The notes under the pieces were generated by a model, which saw only the letters and a program-made list of their open reading frames with translations, ran no database searches and was not told where the DNA came from. Below are positions 59,425 through 64,000 of a stretch of 64,000 bases of DNA, piece by piece. Each line of letters starts with the position of its first letter. Within the stretch, counting starts at the first letter, position 1. The stretch comes from Odobenus rosmarus divergens (Eukaryota > Chordata > Mammalia > Carnivora > Odobenidae): assembly GCF_000321225.1 (NCBI RefSeq), contig NW_004452144.1, positions 103,691 to 167,690 of the forward strand. The letters run 5' to 3'. Made by a program: the position numbers and the translations under genes.

Positions 59425-59632
59425 CTATTTTATTTTTTTTAAGGTTTATTTATTTTAGAGAGAGAGAGAATGCATAAGAGGGAGGAGGGGCAGAGGGAAA
59501 GGGAGAGGATCTGGAGCAGACTCCTCACTGAGCTTGGAGCCTGATGCGGGACTTGATCCCACAACCCTGAGATTATGACCTGAGCTGAAATCAAGAGTCA
59601 GACGCTCAACCTACTGAGCCACGCAGCTGCCC
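59425..59632 (-). mobile_element. SINEC, reverse, perfect 15-bp TSD
   Basis: Reverse SINEC with tail, GA run, 'gactcctcactgagcttgg' middle and head 'tgagccacgcagctgccc'. The direct repeat 'tactaggctcacttt' is at 59410-59424 and 59633-59647. Confidence 0.95.
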
Positions 59633-59647
59633 TACTAGGCTCACTTT

Positions 59648-61044
59648 TTAAATCATTAACCCTGCATGCTGATGCAGGGTGCCCATCAGTCACTCCAAAC
59701 ACACTGGGAATTCATCTGATCATCTGCTTAGTCAATACCAGGGAGGAAAGTAATGCATTGCTGGAGATTGGGAAAGAGACCTCACTTTGAAGCCTGTGAT
59801 ACTTTTGGATGCTACCCAGGCCTGCCAGGGTGAAGTGCCACGGAGGGAATCTTCCCATAGGCTAACAGGATTTAGCATCAGTGAACTGAAAGGGGTGGGG
59901 AGGAGGGGAGAAATGTTGGTATATAAGGGGGGTATTAAAAATGAGATATAGGAGAGGCAAAGGCAAATTGCACAAGTTTGTTCTATGCTCTAAGACTTGC
60001 CCTTCCCCAAATCTGACTTCTCTTACCCCTATCACAAAGTTCTAACAGCTCTCTAAGGAATGGTGACTTATGGCCAAGGAGAAAGTAACTGTCAATGCTG
60101 TCTGGGTTTTGGAAAACATAAAAATTCTCCTTGTATTTGTATAGTCATCATTTTCCAATTTCCTCTGATCCAAGTTATTTATGAGCTTTTTAGTGTGGCC
60201 GGCACGGGGCTGAGCACAGCCCCTAGAAAAATGTGGCTATAGACCTTGATGCCTGCTGGTTAAAAATACACGGGACTCTTATAAATACACAGACAATGCT
60301 TCTGGTCACTCACAGGGCTGTTATCCAGACATGTCCCTGCCTTACCTTGAGGATGTTGTTCTCAGATTACAGACTTGACTGTCCTTTCTCTGACCGCATA
60401 GAAAATACAAGAAAAAGGCACAAAGAAAATAAAAAGTAGGAGACCAATCATTACCCTCACACAGTTCATGACAGGCAAAGAAAAAATAGTGTTTGTGAAG
60501 AGTGAAAGGTGGGGCCAGGAAGGCCAAGGTAGGGATGGAGTCAGGCCAGAGATGGAGAGAATGAAGCAGAATGGGCAGCTCTGGTAGTACAATGGATGAA
60601 AATACAAGCACATCGGGAGGGGGGAGAGAGAGCCAATGACAGCAGATGTGACTACATGGGAAACACTGCCACTTCCCATCCTACTCTCTGGAATGTATTT
60701 GAATTTTTCCCCCATTTTATACTAACAATCATTTTAGAGAGAGTCAATCTTAAGGTGAAATGATGGAAAACTGGTTTTCATTAGGATTGTGGAGATTAAG
60801 GTTTTAGCATTTATAGGAAGTGGTGGCACTAGGTCTCGCCTTATCTATGTATGTGGGAGTCATATATATGCAGATGGGGTTCCAGAACACTGGACTTTAC
60901 CCAGCACAGTCAGGAGCTAGTGAGCATGGTATGGCCTCAGGCTGGGTTATGATTTTCAGCAAACATTGCCTAAGTGGAGCTCCCCTTAAAAAGGGCAATT
61001 TACAAGGGAGTAAATAATATTTGGGGAAAGAGGAGGCAACAGAA
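59648..61044. other. Unassigned 1.4-kb stretch
   Basis: A perfect 8-bp-arm hairpin lies at 59660-59679. Reverse open frames at 60342-60715 (up to 117 codons) have no known domain. Confidence 0.5.
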
Positions 61045-61330
61045 GTTCTTAATTAAGTGCCCAGTACATTCTGGATATTGTCCTGAACACTGAGGATGAA
61101 CTGCCAGGATCATCAAGCAGACGCGAGACCTGCCCTCATGTGGCATATATGTTAACAGGAAAGACAACTGATGTAAGTTAATGACAAATGCTATAAAGAA
61201 ATCAAAGCAGGGTGAGCATATAAGGACTGATGAAGGCGGTCAGGAAAGTCTCCTCAGAAAAGGTAACATTTGAGCAGGGAGCTGAGTAAAATGGAGGGCA
61301 CAAACTTCTGGTATTCAAAAGAGCCCTGCA
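61045..61330 (-). mobile_element. L2 LINE, reverse
   Basis: 'attctggatattgtcctgaacactgagg', 'gacctgccctcatgtggc', 'gacaaatgctataaagaaatc' and 'ggtaacatttgagcagggagc' give a clear antisense L2 order. Confidence 0.75.
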
Positions 61331-62688
61331 AACAGGACTTTTCTCCCCATCCAAGTTCAGAACCAATTAAAAGATGTATAGTGTATGAGTCAGCAATCTG
61401 GCAGGAAGGGTGTGGCATTCTTAAATGGGTGCTCAAAGCTAGTTTAATGAAGGGGATATGAACACATGTGTGGAGTGGATTAAAGACAAGCAGCAATGCA
61501 TTGACCACCACAGGACCAGCAACAGCAGGAAGCCATACCACCCTTGGGTCTGTAGGGTCTGGGGCAGGGAAGCAGTTATTAGAAGTGGGCAAGAGAGAGG
61601 ATTACTGGATAGGGGCTGTGGTCTTCATTACAGGGATGCCACTATGGCCAACTGGTAGCCCAGCAGGAAGCAAGGAGCAGGGGAATAATTACCCATCTTC
61701 TCCTGTCTCTACCCTTTGATCTTATGCTGGTGCTTCCCACAGGTCTAACTCAACTGGAAACCCTTAGACAAGGGAGACCTAGACAGAGAGCAAAGATGGA
61801 AGTTAGAGAACAGGCAAGAAGACAAATGGAAGATACCCATGGAACAAAGCATGTAGCATGCAAAATACCACCTCTGATACTTATAACGCTGATATTAAAG
61901 AATGTGTCACTGGAGGGATGTGGATTTCGATGGAGAGGAGAAAAGAGAATCTAGGCTCACTGGGAAGAAGGGAGCTAGTGCTCAAAGGGAGCAATGAGAC
62001 GGAGTACAGAAAGAAGAGAAAGAGAAACCAAAAGCACATGTCATTTTCTCTTGCTCACAATGTTTTCTAGAGCTGGCTGGCTGAGGTGAGGGGAAGGTGG
62101 ATAGAGACCATGACACTATACGCTGTGTTATTTCCAGCTGCCTCTGAAGCTTTGGGTTTTATCTCTGATCGGCAGTGTGCTGTCATGTTCTGCGATTGTA
62201 ATAATAGCAACAGAGATAAGCACTTTTGAAAGAGATCGCTGCGGAGATGAATAGATCAGCTGGTTTCATAGCACCTTTCCCAGTTACGGCTTTCATGTTA
62301 ACTGCTTTTCCTAATGCAAAATGCCCTTTTATTTAAAACACTGAGATATCCAAAATAAAAAAAAATGGTCTTACTTGGACTTTGATTAAAGTAATGAATG
62401 TTTTAATCTATTTCCACTGGTTAAAACAATCTTAAAAAGAAACTTAGTTACCTCAAATTAAATGACTCTTTCTAATTGAAGCATATGGGCACAGTTCAAC
62501 TCAGCCCCAGAGCAATGACCTCAGACAGAACTCTAATCCTTTCTCCTATTGCCTTCCATAAAAATGTTGTCATCTAAGTAGTAACATAAATGGACCTACC
62601 TAGGAAGCACATGTGTTTTAGTGAATGAAGACTGATTCATATAACCCAGGCAGGTCCCAGACTCTCCCTTTGCCAGATGGGATATTAA
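61331..62688. other. Unassigned 1.4-kb stretch
   Basis: Open frames at 61254-61592 and 61458-62070 overlap on both strands with no domain. Conserved-element-like block at 62130-62480 (separate entry). Confidence 0.45.
62130..62480. promoter_or_regulatory. Candidate conserved regulatory block
   Basis: Repeat-free, with dense matches to homeodomain, GATA (agataag, 62214-62220) and octamer-like (atgcaaaat, 62314-62322) motifs and some retained CpGs. The call is inferred from composition and motif density. It needs alignment to other mammals to support it. Confidence 0.3.
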
Positions 62689-62689
62689 C

Positions 62690-62760
62690 TCAATCCTAGA
62701 CATTTATCAAATACTTACTGTGTATCTGGAGAAGAAAGTAAAACTTAAGGAGTTTAACCC
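62690..62760 (-). mobile_element. Possible L2 3' end, reverse
   Basis: 'gacatttatcaaatacttactgtgtatctgg' resembles the antisense L2 3' end. Confidence 0.4.
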
Positions 62761-63905
62761 TAAGTGATTCAATTAATAGCAACCAGGGACAAGAACTTGG
62801 AGGCTTTATGTCTTAGACTCACATTCTTCTCATTGCACGGGACCACTTCAGATTTCACAATTCACTTCCATTCCTGAATAGATTCATGGAATACAGGCAT
62901 TTGCCCACAGGGGCCAGCCAGGTGCTATAAACATGTCTCTCAAAGGATAGATAAAAAGTAGGGAATGGTGGGGCCTGTGCCAATCATTTTAGTATGCATA
63001 TTCAGTTAAAAATACAAAAGGAATCAAAAACCACTTTGTTGGTCAAAGCATGTTTGTGGGCTGGATTCAGTCTGGGATCCGCCAATTTGTACACCTTGGA
63101 ATGCAGGAAATAATTCTAGCACGATTCTAAGTGAAAGCTTTGTCTTTTTGCTTCCTGTCTTCTTCCATTCATTCTCTCATTTATTTAAATGTTTCTCACT
63201 ACTAAAATTCTTTGTTGATGTTAATAACTTTTAAGGATAATTGATTTTCAAAATGTGTGCTCACACACTGACAGAAAGAGAAAAGAATTGATTACAAGTA
63301 TTTACATGGGGTTCCAGTGTTCTTGAAGTTTATAGTAAATTTGAATATATAGGTGGGTGAAGCCCAGGGGGAAATGTGTTACTTAGTGTCCTTCCGGGAG
63401 CATAAAATTCAGCAAAAATCCAATAGTGTGGTCAAGTGCCAAATTTGCAGGTTGATGTGTTAAACAGGAAGTAGTAGCAACCTCAGGAAGAAAACCAAGC
63501 CAAAACTTATAGACATGTTGAGACATACATCCTAATGATTTCACACCTCTGTACTCAACCTATCTGCACTAGAGTACTATGCTTGGAAAAAAAAAAAAAA
63601 GCTGAAATACGTTATGAGCAAATTAAAGTTTTTGAAATAATTAAATCTGTGTACAACACTAACTATAGTGAAAGTTGAGGCCATTTTTTATGTCTAATGG
63701 AGTGATCTACTAAAACATGGAAAGAATCTAGGTATCTTCCTTAGATATCTCCTATCACAAGAATAAACTGAAGAAATGAGTAACTTAGGCATACAGTTGG
63801 TGTCTAAGGGACTGGTCTTCAAGTCACACATAAACACACACACATGCACACATACAACTATTCCTGATTCCTCTGGAAATATTTAATCTTTAATTTACAA
63901 CAACT
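62761..63905. other. Unassigned stretch with CA repeat
   Basis: A14-type run near 63588-63601 and CA repeats at 63827-63855. No gene or named repeat. Confidence 0.5.
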
Positions 63906-64000
63906 GGGGGCAGAGCAAGATGGCGGAGGAGTAGGAGACCTGGATTTCGTCTGGTCTCAGGAATTCAGCTGAATAGGGATCAAACCATTCTGAACACCTA
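63906..64000 (+). mobile_element. Carnivoran L1 5' end, forward, continues past window
   Basis: It begins 'gggggcagagcaagatgg' and contains 'aagatggcgg' at 63917-63926. This is a YY1-type site that in L1 sets the transcription start. The text then follows the carnivoran L1 leader ('ctggatttcgtctggtctcagg', 'agctgaatagggatcaaacc'). Only the first 95 bases are inside the window. Because the 5' end is present, the element is likely to be full length. ORF1 and ORF2 would lie beyond 64000, and whether they are intact cannot be seen here. Confidence 0.88.

Noticed and set aside
59660..59679. 8-bp-arm hairpin (ccctgcat and atgcaggg)
   Set aside because: Arms this short are expected several times by chance in 64 kb; there is no supporting context.
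60362..60715. 117-codon reverse open frame
   Set aside because: Overlaps other frames on both strands, with no domain or signal of coding.
1..64000. CRISPR array, operon, phage or bacterial system
   Set aside because: No spaced direct repeats of array type, no long clustered genes, and abundant mammalian retroelements; the window is mammalian nuclear DNA.

Overview
The window looks like nuclear DNA from a carnivoran mammal, most likely a non-canid caniform such as a bear, mustelid or seal. The evidence is 14 tRNA-Lys-derived SINEC elements in the form that carries the 'ggctccctgctcagcagggag' type middle block. There are also carnivoran-type L1 3' ends (4687-5112, 26060-26265) and an L1 5' leader with 'gcaagatggcgg' at the right edge (63906-64000). 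The shorter SINE form typical of dogs was not seen in the 64 kb. All assignments come from reading the sequence and recalling family consensuses; no search was run.

I could not support any protein-coding gene, rRNA, tRNA, CRISPR array or bacterial-type operon. Open frames are short (the longest is about 172 codons at 14146-14664), unrecognisable, and often lie inside repeats. The window reads as an AT-rich intergenic desert or the interior of a very large intron.

Layout: 0.7-2.5 kb is a microsatellite followed by an antisense L1 ORF2 fragment split by a SINE. 2.5-3.3 kb holds an old hAT fragment, an L2 end and a MIR. 4.4-5.3 kb is a nested block of three SINEs and one L1 3' end sharing one target site. 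10.7-10.9 kb has two adjacent 42-43 bp tandem duplications. 11.1-12.2 kb holds a solo LTR, an L1 3' end and a SINE. 13.4 and 15.2 kb are SINEs. 18-24 kb is a field of ancient MIR and L2 copies plus another LTR at 24 kb. 26-30.3 kb has two L1 copies; the second keeps both its 3' and 5' ends but has lost its middle. 31-36 kb is L2, L1 and a truncated SINE. 43.9-45.9 kb holds three SINEs around an L2. 48-52 kb is MIR, L2 and a hAT element with both ends. 53.5-54.4 kb is possibly decayed retroviral pol (weak). 57.7-61.3 kb is MIR, SINE and L2. The window ends 95 bases into a forward L1 that may be full length.

SINE strands are uneven: 4 forward and 10 reverse. Several long stretches without recognisable repeats (about 5.3-7.1, 15.6-18.1, 32.1-34.6, 36.3-39.5, 46-48 and 62-63.9 kb) are the likeliest places for regulatory sequence. 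The best candidates are a CpG-bearing segment near 22.7-23.1 kb and a transcription-factor-motif-rich segment at 62.1-62.5 kb. Neither can be proven without cross-species alignment. I saw no novel multi-gene system.
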